A stretch of DNA of 64,000 nt from assembly GCA_002746535.1 (NCBI GenBank), contig NVWA01000017.1, positions 62,001 through 126,000 on the forward strand, given 5' to 3'. A model generated the notes under the pieces. That model saw only the letters and a list, made by a program, of their open reading frames with translations, had not been told where the DNA came from and searched no databases. The DNA comes from Planctomycetota bacterium. GTDB lineage: Bacteria > Planctomycetota > GCA-2746535. This document shows, piece by piece, positions 18,713 to 28,447 of the stretch (the stretch's first letter is position 1; every line of letters starts with the position of its first letter). The position numbers and the translations under genes are program-made.

Positions 18713-21289
18713 TTACCAAGGATACATTTTGCCTCGCATAAGTTTCCAATTTACGTTTAGCTGCTGTAAGGCCTTGACCTCATTGTCTTTAATATGAAAT
18801 ATTAATATGTCTGGTCTGACTTTGAAATATATACCCGTGTTCACCATAGCTGATTTGCGATCAAATGCTTTTATATTTTTCGCAGACATCATCCAGACCC
18901 GTCTATTATGTGCCTTGGGATTGCGTGTGATGATCCAATAGCCATATTCATTCAAGTCGTATTCCTTATTGCTTACTTTTATTTTATTTTCATTCTCCTT
19001 AAGTGGCCATTCGAGACTTGTCAGTTTTTTACTCAGTTTATTTCTTTGCGGTCCACCGACAAGAATTATATTATGAGAGGCGATCTCTTTTTCAGTCACC
19101 TCGGTATCAAGTTTTACGGGTATTTTAATAAAACGAGAGTTAGATTGTTTCATATCACGAGTGGCCACATATTTAGCAAACTCCATTAGTTCAACAGGCG
19201 CAACCACCAAAACAGGACCATTCCAATAGATATTCTCGACACCACCTGCTTGATATTTTGTCAGATCAATTTTCGGCTCCTTTTGCAAACCTTCGAGTAG
19301 CCAAAGCTTACCGTTATAGCTCAACCGGCAAAAGTCCGTCAGAGGAAGTGGTAATTCATATTTATTATTAATCTTAATATTCTCGACCTTATATCCAGCA
19401 TTTCTCAGATCAATTAAATTGATGGCAAATTCGATCGTATTGGCTGTTCTAACATCCAAACTTTTTTTATTAACTTTAGCAACAATCGCAGCCTGGTTAT
19501 GAATTTCATCCAAACCCAAAAGTGTAACCCAGTAATTTTTCAGTAAACGTGGATCATTTTTTTCAGTTTTACAGATTATTTTTTTTGGTACACGCACCCT
19601 CTTATGTTGCAATAACCAGTCTTCATCGCCTGCATGAGGCACACCGTGACCTGTCGCGGGAATTAAATTAACTGTAATGGGTACGCCTGCTTCTTGCATC
19701 TTTATCACATTAATGCTAGTGTTTCGATTATATTTTATGACGGAATCATTTTCACCATGCACGACAAGAATAGGCAAGTTTATTAGATTCTCAAGATTAT
19801 CACCTTTACTCCAACCTGCCAAACAGGCAAGACCTGCCCACATATGCGAATAAAGTGGACCAAGCTTAAGTGTCGCTTCACCACCCCGACTATAACCATA
19901 AAGGTAAATACGATTGTTATCTATGCGATAATGTTTTTTAACATTTGCAATCGCTTCCATGATGTCTCGAGTCGCTATCGGCCCATACTTCCCAGCTTTA
20001 CGACAATTGACTTTGATTTTAATATAGCGATTCTCATGTTCAAAATTACGTTCAAATAATGTTCCAGCCCCATAATGAGGATTTCCTGAACCATGCAAAT
20101 ATACCATTAGAGGATAAGCTTTTGATGCATCATGATTACGAGGTTTGTAAAAGGTATAGGGTTGTGCAGTACCATCTATACTTGAAAAGAAAGCTTTCTC
20201 TTCCCAATTGCTTGGCATCATTGGACCGGGGTTTTCAACAGAATACTTGACCAATGACTTTGTAAAACCTATTATTCGATCAGACGACGATAATGTTTTA
20301 TCTACTTTAATGAATGCCAGATACGTTTGATATAAGACAGTTGCCAATTGAGATTTTCGACCCCAAGGATCTTTTTTTGCTCGTTTAAGGAACCATTGCA
20401 ACCGTCTATAGCGGATATCCATTAGGCCCCAGTTGTTATCTTTTTTAAATTGGTCTTTTATCTTATCCCACTCACTAATAATTATCTTAGCCAATACTGG
20501 CAGATTTACTTTAGATTGAAAAAGTGGTTTATAAGCTGATGTTGGCAATCGTTCTGTGGCGTTGCCAGTTAGATCTACTGTCCAGAATTGATGAGCTTTT
20601 TGTGATTGCCCAACAATACCAACAAGAGACTGTTCTCTTCTCCATTGATAAAAGGCACTTCTAGTAATATTCAGTCCTATGCGTTCAAGATTTGGTTTTT
20701 CAATTTGGTCCAATTTATCCAGATCAATTTTAATTTCAGCTGTATAGCCCATTTCATATTTATCATAAGCGTACTCAACAGCTTTTAATTCTTTGGGTAC
20801 ACCAGGAATTGAAAGCCCCCAACGCATATCAATCTCTATTTGATGAAAGGTCCGACAAGTCCATCCATTGTCAATGAAGATCTCAAAATATTCCTTGCTA
20901 TAAGCATTTTTTACAACCATTCCATTTTTGTCTAATGGAATATCACACTTCATTCCAATCCACAGAGTGCGTCCTTCAAGTAAGATGCGACAAGTTGTTG
21001 GAAAGTCCGAAAGTCCCTCACCACCATCACTGGTTAAATCAGAATACACGCGGGCTTTTTTCCAGGAAGCTTCACCTAACTTCCCGTCTAGCTTCATATC
21101 TTTGCAGACGTTTGCTCTTACGAGAGGTACTTCAGGGAAATTCATTTGGTCTACAATACGGTATTTTGAAGGAGCATAAGAACTTGTATTAGTTTTTTGA
21201 ACGACACATCCAACCAGCAAAAGGAACATTAAACTCACTATAAAATAACAGCACATTACCAATACTTTTCCCTTACTTAATGTAACCAT
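18713..21289 (-). CDS. Lipoprotein alpha/beta hydrolase with N-terminal CBM9-like domain
   Basis: Starting at the ATG at 21289 (AGAGGA six bases upstream) gives 858 residues; an earlier in-frame start at 21328 would precede the leader. A lipobox L-L-V-G-C places the lipidated Cys at residue 28. Residues about 55-240 resemble a carbohydrate-binding family 9 domain (LDGKLGEASWKKA, EIFIDNGWTCRTF). The hydrolase domain follows at about 365-570: oxyanion turn LHGSGNP, nucleophile G-Y-S-R-G-G (Ser467), D in VVHGENDSV (Asp515) and His in ATGHG (His548), a complete triad of the prolyl-oligopeptidase/polysaccharide-esterase type. A further 290 residues have no known domain. It probably removes acyl groups from polysaccharide at the cell surface. 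Confidence 0.82.
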   Translation of the reverse strand: MVTLSKGKVLVMCCYFIVSLMFLLLVGCVVQKTNTSSYAPSKYRIVDQMNFPEVPLVRANVCKDMKLDGKLGEASWKKARVYSDLTSDGGEGLSDFPTTCRILLEGRTLWIGMKCDIPLDKNGMVVKNAYSKEYFEIFIDNGWTCRTFHQIEIDMRWGLSIPGVPKELKAVEYAYDKYEMGYTAEIKIDLDKLDQIEKPNLERIGLNITRSAFYQWRREQSLVGIVGQSQKAHQFWTVDLTGNATERLPTSAYKPLFQSKVNLPVLAKIIISEWDKIKDQFKKDNNWGLMDIRYRRLQWFLKRAKKDPWGRKSQLATVLYQTYLAFIKVDKTLSSSDRIIGFTKSLVKYSVENPGPMMPSNWEEKAFFSSIDGTAQPYTFYKPRNHDASKAYPLMVYLHGSGNPHYGAGTLFERNFEHENRYIKIKVNCRKAGKYGPIATRDIMEAIANVKKHYRIDNNRIYLYGYSRGGEATLKLGPLYSHMWAGLACLAGWSKGDNLENLINLPILVVHGENDSVIKYNRNTSINVIKMQEAGVPITVNLIPATGHGVPHAGDEDWLLQHKRVRVPKKIICKTEKNDPRLLKNYWVTLLGLDEIHNQAAIVAKVNKKSLDVRTANTIEFAINLIDLRNAGYKVENIKINNKYELPLPLTDFCRLSYNGKLWLLEGLQKEPKIDLTKYQAGGVENIYWNGPVLVVAPVELMEFAKYVATRDMKQSNSRFIKIPVKLDTEVTEKEIASHNIILVGGPQRNKLSKKLTSLEWPLKENENKIKVSNKEYDLNEYGYWIITRNPKAHNRRVWMMSAKNIKAFDRKSAMVNTGIYFKVRPDILIFHIKDNEVKALQQLNVNWKLMRGKMYPW

Positions 21290-21723
21290 ATTTCCTCTTT
21301 CCCTAATTGTTGTATACCACGATTTCAATAATTACTTATACATTGCCTATGTTAAGGCAAGAATAATTTCAAAAAATATTTTTATTAAATTAATTGCGGG
21401 AGGAATTGTACAGAAATTAATCGAAACGTTTCATGAATAATTAGAATTAAAAATCCTAATAAAGATAGAAACTAATGATTTATTAATTCTCACCTAGTAT
21501 GCCAGACCCTAGGCGAATGACCTAGTTCTTTCTCTGATCATTTTTTGATGATTGATAGTGTTCTACGAAAATATTTTTGTCGCTGATCAATTAAAGTCCC
21601 TATTAATTTCTAGGACACCCTGAAAAAGAAAAAAGTAAAAAAATAGAAAAGGACAGACCATAAAATGCACATTAATCAAAAAAGTACTTTTTAAGGTCTG
21701 TCATTTACTTCCCTATTGAATAA
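21290..21723. other. AT-rich intergenic region carrying a repeat
   Basis: About 430 bases between two minus-strand genes. The only structure I see is the inverted repeat at 21652-21702. No RNA gene or credible small reading frame was found. Confidence 0.5.
21652..21702. repeat. GACAGACC inverted repeat, copy 2 (two facing half-elements)
   Basis: GACAGACC at 21652-21659 and its exact reverse complement GGTCTGTC at 21695-21702 face each other across 35 bases. The outside flanks read AAAAG before and ATTTACTTCCC after; the latter matches the TTTACTTC flank of the copy at 18670. The layout looks like two copies of one short element in opposite orientation, as in REP-type pairs. Confidence 0.6.
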
Positions 21724-23436
21724 TCAATATATAAGGTGTTTGTATTTTTCTTCAAAAGCAAAGCAATTAGTCAAATCAAAATTAAATTTTTTTCGAGTGT
21801 CTTCTAATATTTTGATCTGATCGTTTGTTGATTTTAAATTCTTATTTGCTTTTTTAATTTCATCTATGTAATATTTTTGGTCACGTTTGTATTCATTCAG
21901 ATATTCTTTTAAAGTTATAAGTCGGTTTTCATAAGCATTCTTCTGAATGCTTAGTTTTACTTGGCAAACATCTATGGTGGCATTTTTAAAAGCAATTAAT
22001 TCTGGACTAGCTTTTCTTTCTAAGCTTAAATCTTTTTGAATAGAATTAAGTAATATGATTTTAAGATATTCTTTTTGCAATATTTTTTCGTAGAATAATT
22101 TATCGAGCTTATTCCTAATAACACTTTTTGAGATAGCGTCTTTCACGACGACACTATTTACCACGTCTTGCTCTTTTAATCGTGCTTCATCTCCTTTGAT
22201 TTGGCTTTCTAAAAGAATAGGTCTGAATTTTAGTTTATGAATATTAGCGTTGGTATCATCCATTAATATTTGTAGTCTCATCTTTTTAGCATCCTCTTTT
22301 TCACCTTTTTGAATGAGTAAAAACTCTTTTAATTTATTGACATGACTTTCATAAATATACCTTTTCTCTTCCGACACACATTTTATTAATTCTATTGAAA
22401 ATATTTTAAACTCGCAATACGCCTGACTTTTTTTATCCATATGCTTTTCTATTACTTGGAGCTCAACTTGTAACATCAAGTAATATAAATAGTGAATTTT
22501 GTTTAGCAGAATTTGTGAATTTAATTCAATTTTCTTAAATTCTGTAATTAATTTAGCCTGATCTTCCATTGATATCTTTGGATCACTGCCCGATTTAATA
22601 ACTGCAAACATCTGATTTCTAATTTCATGAATAAATTTATATTTCAATTGATCTATGTCTTTAGCTAAACTTATATTTTGGTTTAATAATCCTTCGTCTT
22701 TAGGGTATCGTTTTATATTCATAGCTACAATTTGAGACTCAGACACTGGTTGCATTATGATAATTCCCTTTTTTTTATTCAAATCATTTAAAGGCTTCAA
22801 TAATGTTACAAATTTATCGGCAATAATATATTCCGGCTCCCCTACTTCTAAAAAATTGATTGGGTTTAATAATAATATAGATGAATTGCTTTTCCTATCC
22901 TTATTTTCTAATGAAATTTCAATATTATCAGGTGGTAATACTCTTCCATCTTTCGTAACCATTTCGCCTTTAAAAGTCCAGCCACGTATCATCATAGGTA
23001 CTTGAGCTGACTCATAAGAAAGCAAATCTTCAATAAAAACAGCTTCTGATTCTTCTTGACCATCCCAGTATACTTTCATAATTACTTTATTGCCAAGACT
23101 TAAATCAAAACCAGTAATACCGGATTTAACTGGAAGCTGCCATTTGGTAGCATCATTTAGTCCAATAGATATTAATCCGCGATAAAGCTTTTTGCCAATA
23201 GGAGGAATTAAAAAAACGGATTCATGGATTGGCCCTCGCCTTGTACAGGCCAATACTTCCAGCATTCTTTTACTTGATATTAAATCAGCAGCAAAATAAA
23301 ATTTTTTACTAAGCCGATCTATTTTGATTTCATCTTTACTTTTTGTAGATAGTGGGTCTTTTTTAGGTTCTTCAGCAAATGTAATAAAATTAAAAAATAA
23401 AATTACATTTAAAAATATTATGAAAAATTTATACAT
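21724..23436 (-). CDS. YdjY-domain secreted protein with coiled-coil C-terminus
   Basis: A 570-residue protein with a signal peptide (hydrophobic residues 4-20, cleavage near F-A-E). Residues about 50-215 fit the YdjY domain of this superphylum: LEVLACTRRGPIHESVFLIP, then a GLISIGL segment, MKVYWDGQEES and MMIRGWTFKG. Residues about 230-560 are almost entirely charged helix and should be coiled coil. No enzyme motif is seen. YdjY-domain proteins are of unknown function. The family call rests on the order of motifs recalled from memory; a profile search would settle it. The gene stands alone with A/T-rich flanks. Confidence 0.6.
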   Translation of the reverse strand: MYKFFIIFLNVILFFNFITFAEEPKKDPLSTKSKDEIKIDRLSKKFYFAADLISSKRMLEVLACTRRGPIHESVFLIPPIGKKLYRGLISIGLNDATKWQLPVKSGITGFDLSLGNKVIMKVYWDGQEESEAVFIEDLLSYESAQVPMMIRGWTFKGEMVTKDGRVLPPDNIEISLENKDRKSNSSILLLNPINFLEVGEPEYIIADKFVTLLKPLNDLNKKKGIIIMQPVSESQIVAMNIKRYPKDEGLLNQNISLAKDIDQLKYKFIHEIRNQMFAVIKSGSDPKISMEDQAKLITEFKKIELNSQILLNKIHYLYYLMLQVELQVIEKHMDKKSQAYCEFKIFSIELIKCVSEEKRYIYESHVNKLKEFLLIQKGEKEDAKKMRLQILMDDTNANIHKLKFRPILLESQIKGDEARLKEQDVVNSVVVKDAISKSVIRNKLDKLFYEKILQKEYLKIILLNSIQKDLSLERKASPELIAFKNATIDVCQVKLSIQKNAYENRLITLKEYLNEYKRDQKYYIDEIKKANKNLKSTNDQIKILEDTRKKFNFDLTNCFAFEEKYKHLIY

Positions 23437-23595
23437 ATTATAAATCCGATAGTAAATGCATAAAATTAAACACTTTGTATGACCCTCGATTCTCTAAATT
23501 TACGCCACCCCTAATAGAAATAAAACTTAAGAATTCTCACGCTTATGAAAATAATCAATCCCTTTGAAATAAATTAAAAATCGAATTAGAAATAA

Positions 23596-24015
23596 TCATT
23601 TTTTAATTGGGTAAATTTTAAATTTACCTTTAATTAACCAACTGCCGTCAGGACTGATAGATTTCACATTACCTTCAATAGTATTATTACCTTTAAAGAT
23701 GCCAATATAGGTTGTATTTAAAATTTTTGAATTATTTTTAGCGATAAACATTCCCTCTTCCACCTTACCAATAACCTTATTAAGCCCACCTGTGGGCAAT
23801 ATAAGAAATAAAACAATTTTCCCAGCCTGGTTTTTTATCTTAATTTTAGCTTTATGTTTCATTTTCTTGCTTTTCCCATCTATAATCTCAGTAAGATTAG
23901 CAACAATCCAGTAATCTCCATTAGCAATGTAAATAGATCTATTCCCATTTTCGACAGAATTCAAATTACTAAACATACAAATCATTAGAGAAAAAAATAA
24001 AGTTACATTTTTCAT
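23596..24015 (-). CDS. Small secreted protein of unknown function
   Basis: I start this at 24015 (139 residues) because that ATG opens a signal peptide (hydrophobic residues 3-16) and has GGAG seven bases upstream; a longer frame to 24090 would bury the leader. The mature part is beta-rich with alternating hydrophobic residues (DYWIVANLTEI, AGKIVLFLILPTGG, TYIGIFKGNNTIEGNVKSI), the pattern of a small beta-barrel such as a lipocalin-like fold. No family is recognised. Confidence 0.6.
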   Translation of the reverse strand: MKNVTLFFSLMICMFSNLNSVENGNRSIYIANGDYWIVANLTEIIDGKSKKMKHKAKIKIKNQAGKIVLFLILPTGGLNKVIGKVEEGMFIAKNNSKILNTTYIGIFKGNNTIEGNVKSISPDGSWLIKGKFKIYPIKK

Positions 24016-24241
24016 ATAGATCTCCAAATTAAACTGCTCCATCCGCTTACAAGCGGACTTAACTCCACAATGTTCAGTAGAATTAAACAATAATTAAAAA
24101 ATATATATAAAGCCGATAACAAACAGCTTTTGAAAGTAGCCTCAGCCCCACAACCATTATACCCGCGTATTAGAAATCACCGAAACTTTCAATCCTCTTA
24201 ACAATGCCTACTTGAGATTAATTCATATACCTTAAATATGA

Positions 24242-25843
24242 CTATTCTGCTAGTGCATATAACTTCTCTTTAAATTTTTCTTTCCAAGCGATAGATTTTG
24301 GGAAATCTTCAAAGCTGTTTAATTGTTTAATAATGGGATCATTTCTATTTATTTTTAATGCTTGAAGGATGTCATAGTCTTGTAAGGATTCTCCAAAAAT
24401 TTCCCAGCGAATAGAATCTATAGGACCATCTTTGCCGGGATATACAACAAAGGGATCTCCATATGGCCATGCTGGCCAAACATCTGCGTCAGAAGTTGTG
24501 TATGTGTCTGCTAGAGTTCTTGAAGATCTTTTGTACCAGTAATTATAACCCCAATGTAGAAAACCTTTAAAAGGCCATTTATAAAACAATGTGCCTGACA
24601 TTGATATTTTTGGTAAAGGTGTATCCAACAGACGATTTAAATATTGACCTCGTGGGCCACAACAAAAATAACACCAAGTCTCAAAGCCTCTATCAATAAA
24701 TTTTATTGAATTTTTTAAGGCGGCAATAGGCATATCAACAACACCATTTTCTGCATATTTTATTTCGCTAACAGCATCCATAAAAGATAACCATGGAGCA
24801 ATTACTTTTATTTTATTTTTAAAGCTCATATAGTTTTTAAGTTGTTCTTCACCATGAGGTTCATCAGACAAATGAAAAAAGGAATTTTTAAATATTTTTT
24901 CTTTATCAAGAAATGATTTTAATTTTTTTAAGTATTGACTCATAAACTCTAAGTATATATTAGATGTAGCCAATGTGTTTGGCTTCCATAGTAGCTCTTC
25001 AGTTTCTCCGTTACCTTTATATATCCGTAAGGCGTTTTTAGCTCCCCATTGAGTAACTAAATGAGACCATTCAAAATGTCTGAAACCGCACTTCTTAGCC
25101 AGTTGAATGTATTTCTTAAGGAATTTGAAATCAAATTTATATGTTTGATTTGATGTCATCATTACGTTTACTAATTGACTAGGTCTCTTGATTCCATCCA
25201 GCGGTGGTGTAAAAGCCGGTACAAAAATGGTGTCTGTTCCATGTTCAACAAGATTGATCATGTATTTTTCTATCATTTTCCAAAAATCATTATTGAAATT
25301 GTCGAATTTATAGAAATCCATGATGGCATCAATGTAAAACCAATGAGTAACAGGGAAGTTTTTTCTAGGAGGTATTTTGAAATTTAAAGTATTGAGTTGT
25401 ATCTTAAATTGTTTTATCTTCTTTTCATCGCACAATAGATTCAGAGATATTTTTTTGATACCTGGCTTTAGTTTTCTTTTGTAATTTACGGTTATCCAAA
25501 ATGATCTTGTTTCGTAGGCTCCTAATAATATTTCTGTTTGATCTAACAACGGATCTGGCACAAAACCGGGATAGCTTAGTTGCAGGTCAACGTCCCCTTT
25601 TTTATCACTCATCTCAGTGTTTCTATGAGCCATGGGAACCATTCCAACACTTCTTATTCTAATGTTATTGGGATCATTTGAATTAAGATGCAAACTAATA
25701 TTGTGACTTCTCTTATTTCTTACTACGATCTGAAATGAACGAACTTCGTTTTTCATTACTTTGATTGCCAACGGTTTGTTTAATTTCGATTTAGATAAAT
25801 TGGTTGCTCTTATTAATGAGCTTTCTATCCATGCTTCTATCAT
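24242..25843 (-). CDS. DUF4091 / GH123-like glycosidase, no signal peptide
   Basis: A 533-residue protein. Residues about 1-150 are a beta-sandwich of the kind that precedes GH123-type barrels (EVRSFQIVVRN). The barrel carries H-L-S-D-E-P near residue 315, where the adjacent Asp-Glu pair matches the acid pair of GH123-like hexosaminidases. The last 130 residues are a DUF4091 domain: WPYGDPFVVYPGKDGPIDSI and WEIFGESLQDYDIL. There is no leader, so it should act in the cytoplasm on imported sugar. GGGGAA lies seven bases before the ATG. It is divergent from an AraC regulator, the likely controller. Confidence 0.82.
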   Translation of the reverse strand: MIEAWIESSLIRATNLSKSKLNKPLAIKVMKNEVRSFQIVVRNKRSHNISLHLNSNDPNNIRIRSVGMVPMAHRNTEMSDKKGDVDLQLSYPGFVPDPLLDQTEILLGAYETRSFWITVNYKRKLKPGIKKISLNLLCDEKKIKQFKIQLNTLNFKIPPRKNFPVTHWFYIDAIMDFYKFDNFNNDFWKMIEKYMINLVEHGTDTIFVPAFTPPLDGIKRPSQLVNVMMTSNQTYKFDFKFLKKYIQLAKKCGFRHFEWSHLVTQWGAKNALRIYKGNGETEELLWKPNTLATSNIYLEFMSQYLKKLKSFLDKEKIFKNSFFHLSDEPHGEEQLKNYMSFKNKIKVIAPWLSFMDAVSEIKYAENGVVDMPIAALKNSIKFIDRGFETWCYFCCGPRGQYLNRLLDTPLPKISMSGTLFYKWPFKGFLHWGYNYWYKRSSRTLADTYTTSDADVWPAWPYGDPFVVYPGKDGPIDSIRWEIFGESLQDYDILQALKINRNDPIIKQLNSFEDFPKSIAWKEKFKEKLYALAE

Positions 25844-26054
25844 TTTAATTCCCCTGAAGTTTTAATAACAATTGTCAGCACTCTAATAAATATTAAAGAG
25901 TAATAATGGATTAAAAAGGATACTAATGTATAACATATATATATCAGCGCATAATTGCATGAGAATATATATTGATCAATTCATGCCATATTAGTGCTAA
26001 AATGAGATTAATAGAGCATTATAAAAAAAAGGAACCAACAACTAGAGGATAATA

Positions 26055-26906
26055 ATGATTCGTAATGTGCAAGGTAACTACTGGAAATGCAAAGAGTGGT
26101 TACTCAAGGAACCTTCTCAGCTGTCTCAGAAAGCAAAATCCATATATCTCCATAAATTAGGAGAAATGAAATGTGAAAATGGTTTTTTGAATCAACAAAT
26201 ATCCTCTCTTTTTGCAGCACATATTGTTACTTCAGGTCAGGGCTATTTTAAATCAAACGAAAGAACTTATGACGTAAAGACAGGTGATATCTTCTTCTTT
26301 TTTCCTAATAAATTTTATCAATATGGTATGGGTAAAAGTCCGCATTGGAACTTCACATGGTTAAATATGATTGGCCCAGAATTAATAAATATTCTCACGA
26401 ATTTTAAAATTGATTATCAAAATCCGATTATTTATGGTGCTAATATGGAACTCATAAATCCTATATTGAAAAAATGTCAAATGAGCTTGGGATATACGAT
26501 TCCGCTTCAATCATCGCCTATCCAACTGGCATGGTCATTTATCGAATATTTAGAAAAAAATCACTCTACATCTATTGATCAATTAGACATAGCCGAACAA
26601 ACCAAATGGTTGATCGATAATGATTCGCATAATTTTCTTACTGTCCAAGGATTGGCAGAACAATTGGAATATACAAGAGCGAGTATTTTTAGATTATTCA
26701 AGGATAAATACAATATAAGTCCAAAAGATTATATGGATAAAATAAGAATTGAAAAAGCATCTGCAATGTTAGTCTCGACCAAATGCTCCATCAAAGAAAT
26801 CTCATCAAGTTTAGGCTTTACAAATCCTAATTATTTCGCCAGAGCCTTCAGGAAATACACAATGATTAATCCAATGGAATTCAGAAAAAAGCATCTTCAA
26901 TTATAA
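26055..26906 (+). CDS. AraC-family transcriptional regulator
   Basis: A 283-residue protein. Residues about 45-100 form a cupin-type sensing fold (SGQGYFKSNERTYDVKTGD). Residues about 185-283 hold the two helix-turn-helix motifs of AraC/XylS proteins: LTVQGLAEQLEYTRASIFR, then the second helix pair ending LGFTNPNYFARAFRKYTM, with the usual NPMEFRKKH tail. The divergent DUF4091 gene starts 211 bases upstream; in that gap GCATGA (25957) and TCATGC (25981) form a loose inverted repeat that could be its site. A bases 26903-26936 inverted repeat (ATAAATCA / TGATTTAT) overlaps the stop codon and may end transcription. Confidence 0.9.
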   Translation: MIRNVQGNYWKCKEWLLKEPSQLSQKAKSIYLHKLGEMKCENGFLNQQISSLFAAHIVTSGQGYFKSNERTYDVKTGDIFFFFPNKFYQYGMGKSPHWNFTWLNMIGPELINILTNFKIDYQNPIIYGANMELINPILKKCQMSLGYTIPLQSSPIQLAWSFIEYLEKNHSTSIDQLDIAEQTKWLIDNDSHNFLTVQGLAEQLEYTRASIFRLFKDKYNISPKDYMDKIRIEKASAMLVSTKCSIKEISSSLGFTNPNYFARAFRKYTMINPMEFRKKHLQL

Positions 26907-26966
26907 ATCAAATCGTTTGAATGATTGGTGATTTATCATTGTTTCTTATATCAACACATCAACAAC

Positions 26967-28436
26967 CTATTTTTTTTCAAGTAGCATTTTCAAGAGACTC
27001 TTTGTGTTGATCTTTGCAAAACGTGAGCCGACATCTGAATAAGCGTATGGAATGAACAGATATTCATTGTGGATAACCGCCCCACAGGAGTAGACGACAT
27101 TAGGCACATAGCCTTCACGCTCTTCCGCAATGGGCTTAATAAGAGGTTCACGTAATCGACCAATAATCTTAGTTGGATCTTCTAAATCTAATAGAAAAGC
27201 TCCGATGCAGTATGTTCGTAAAGGGCCGACGCCATGACTTAGTACCAGCCAACCTTCTTTAGTCTCAATAGGAGATCCGCAATTACCTAATTGGACAAAT
27301 TGCCATGGATAAGTTGGTTGCAATATTCTTTTTTCTTCATGCCAGAAATGAATATTATCTGAAGACATTAAAAAAATATTTTCATTGTCTTGACGAGATA
27401 ACATATAATATTTTTTATTAATTTTTCGAGGAAATAGAGCCATCCCTTTATTTTGTACTGCTTTCCCATTCAGTGTGATGATATGAAAATCCTGGAAGTC
27501 AGTTGTTTCCAATAATTCAGGAAGAACAACTCGTCCGTCATAGGCTGTGAATGTTGCATAATAAGTAACACTGTTGTCGTCATCAACAAAACGAACAAAT
27601 CGTGCATCTTCAATACCTTTGCGTTGACTTGGAGAATGTGGAAATAAAACTTTTTCAGATAACGCCAATGAGGAATCAAATGTAACTCTAAAATTTGATC
27701 GAGCTAGTACTCTTATTCCTTCAGCACTTTCAAGATACCGATTGTTAGTGCCCCTTCTTTTAATGACTTCGTCATCAAGAGCCAAATCAAGTTCTTTTCT
27801 GATAAAATCATGTCCTAAATGACTGAGAACATCGTTAGTAAAATCACCGGTGAGTCCTAATTCAAATAATTTCATTGAAAATGTTTTTTTGTTATAGTGC
27901 TGATCTTCAATTGGTTCAGGACACTGAACGATCTTTGAAGCTGGAATAAGTTCAATATTGGCATCTTCATCCAAAATACATTCTCTAAATGAGATTGAGG
28001 AAATATGACCTTCTCCTGTACTTCTTAAACTTATAATATATCGGGAGCTTCCCTTCGGCAAATCATTTTGATCCGGGTGCAAAATCATAGAAGGATTAAA
28101 AATAGCAGCAGCTTCAAGAGAGTATTCACTTAAAAAATAAGAGCCAATAAGTAGCTTATGCTTATCAGAGGGTTCTTCATCAGTAAGAGAAAATGGCTTT
28201 AATTCTTCGTATCGATCTAATATTTTTTTTTCAAGTTTAAAATGACGTGATGAAAAACTTTTTAAAATATCTTCCAATAAAACTTCCACTTCACTAATAG
28301 AAAGCAACATCACCCGGGACATTATTTTGGTGATTCTTTCATTATTCGAGAAATCAAAAGGGCGTAATAATACTCTGGATAACTCAGGCTTAATAATTAT
28401 GGGCAAACGCTCGAGAGCTGCTTCATTTTCTATCAT
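26967..28436 (-). CDS. GH130 family mannoside phosphorylase/mannosidase, long form
   Basis: A 489-residue protein. About 115 helical residues precede the five-bladed propeller of GH130. The propeller carries RYIISLRSTGEG (residues 132-143) and the catalytic-region motif K-G-I-E-D-A-R-F (Asp277, expected proton donor). The extra N-terminal helices are typical of the GH130_3-type group, which includes beta-1,2-oligomannan phosphorylases and mannosidases; subgroup assignment is by length and layout only. The enzyme would cleave a beta-mannosyl bond, with phosphate or water. It lies eleven bases after a second GH130 gene. No leader, so cytoplasmic. Confidence 0.85.
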   Translation of the reverse strand: MIENEAALERLPIIIKPELSRVLLRPFDFSNNERITKIMSRVMLLSISEVEVLLEDILKSFSSRHFKLEKKILDRYEELKPFSLTDEEPSDKHKLLIGSYFLSEYSLEAAAIFNPSMILHPDQNDLPKGSSRYIISLRSTGEGHISSISFRECILDEDANIELIPASKIVQCPEPIEDQHYNKKTFSMKLFELGLTGDFTNDVLSHLGHDFIRKELDLALDDEVIKRRGTNNRYLESAEGIRVLARSNFRVTFDSSLALSEKVLFPHSPSQRKGIEDARFVRFVDDDNSVTYYATFTAYDGRVVLPELLETTDFQDFHIITLNGKAVQNKGMALFPRKINKKYYMLSRQDNENIFLMSSDNIHFWHEEKRILQPTYPWQFVQLGNCGSPIETKEGWLVLSHGVGPLRTYCIGAFLLDLEDPTKIIGRLREPLIKPIAEEREGYVPNVVYSCGAVIHNEYLFIPYAYSDVGSRFAKINTKSLLKMLLEKK

Positions 28437-28447
28437 AAATCTCTTTC

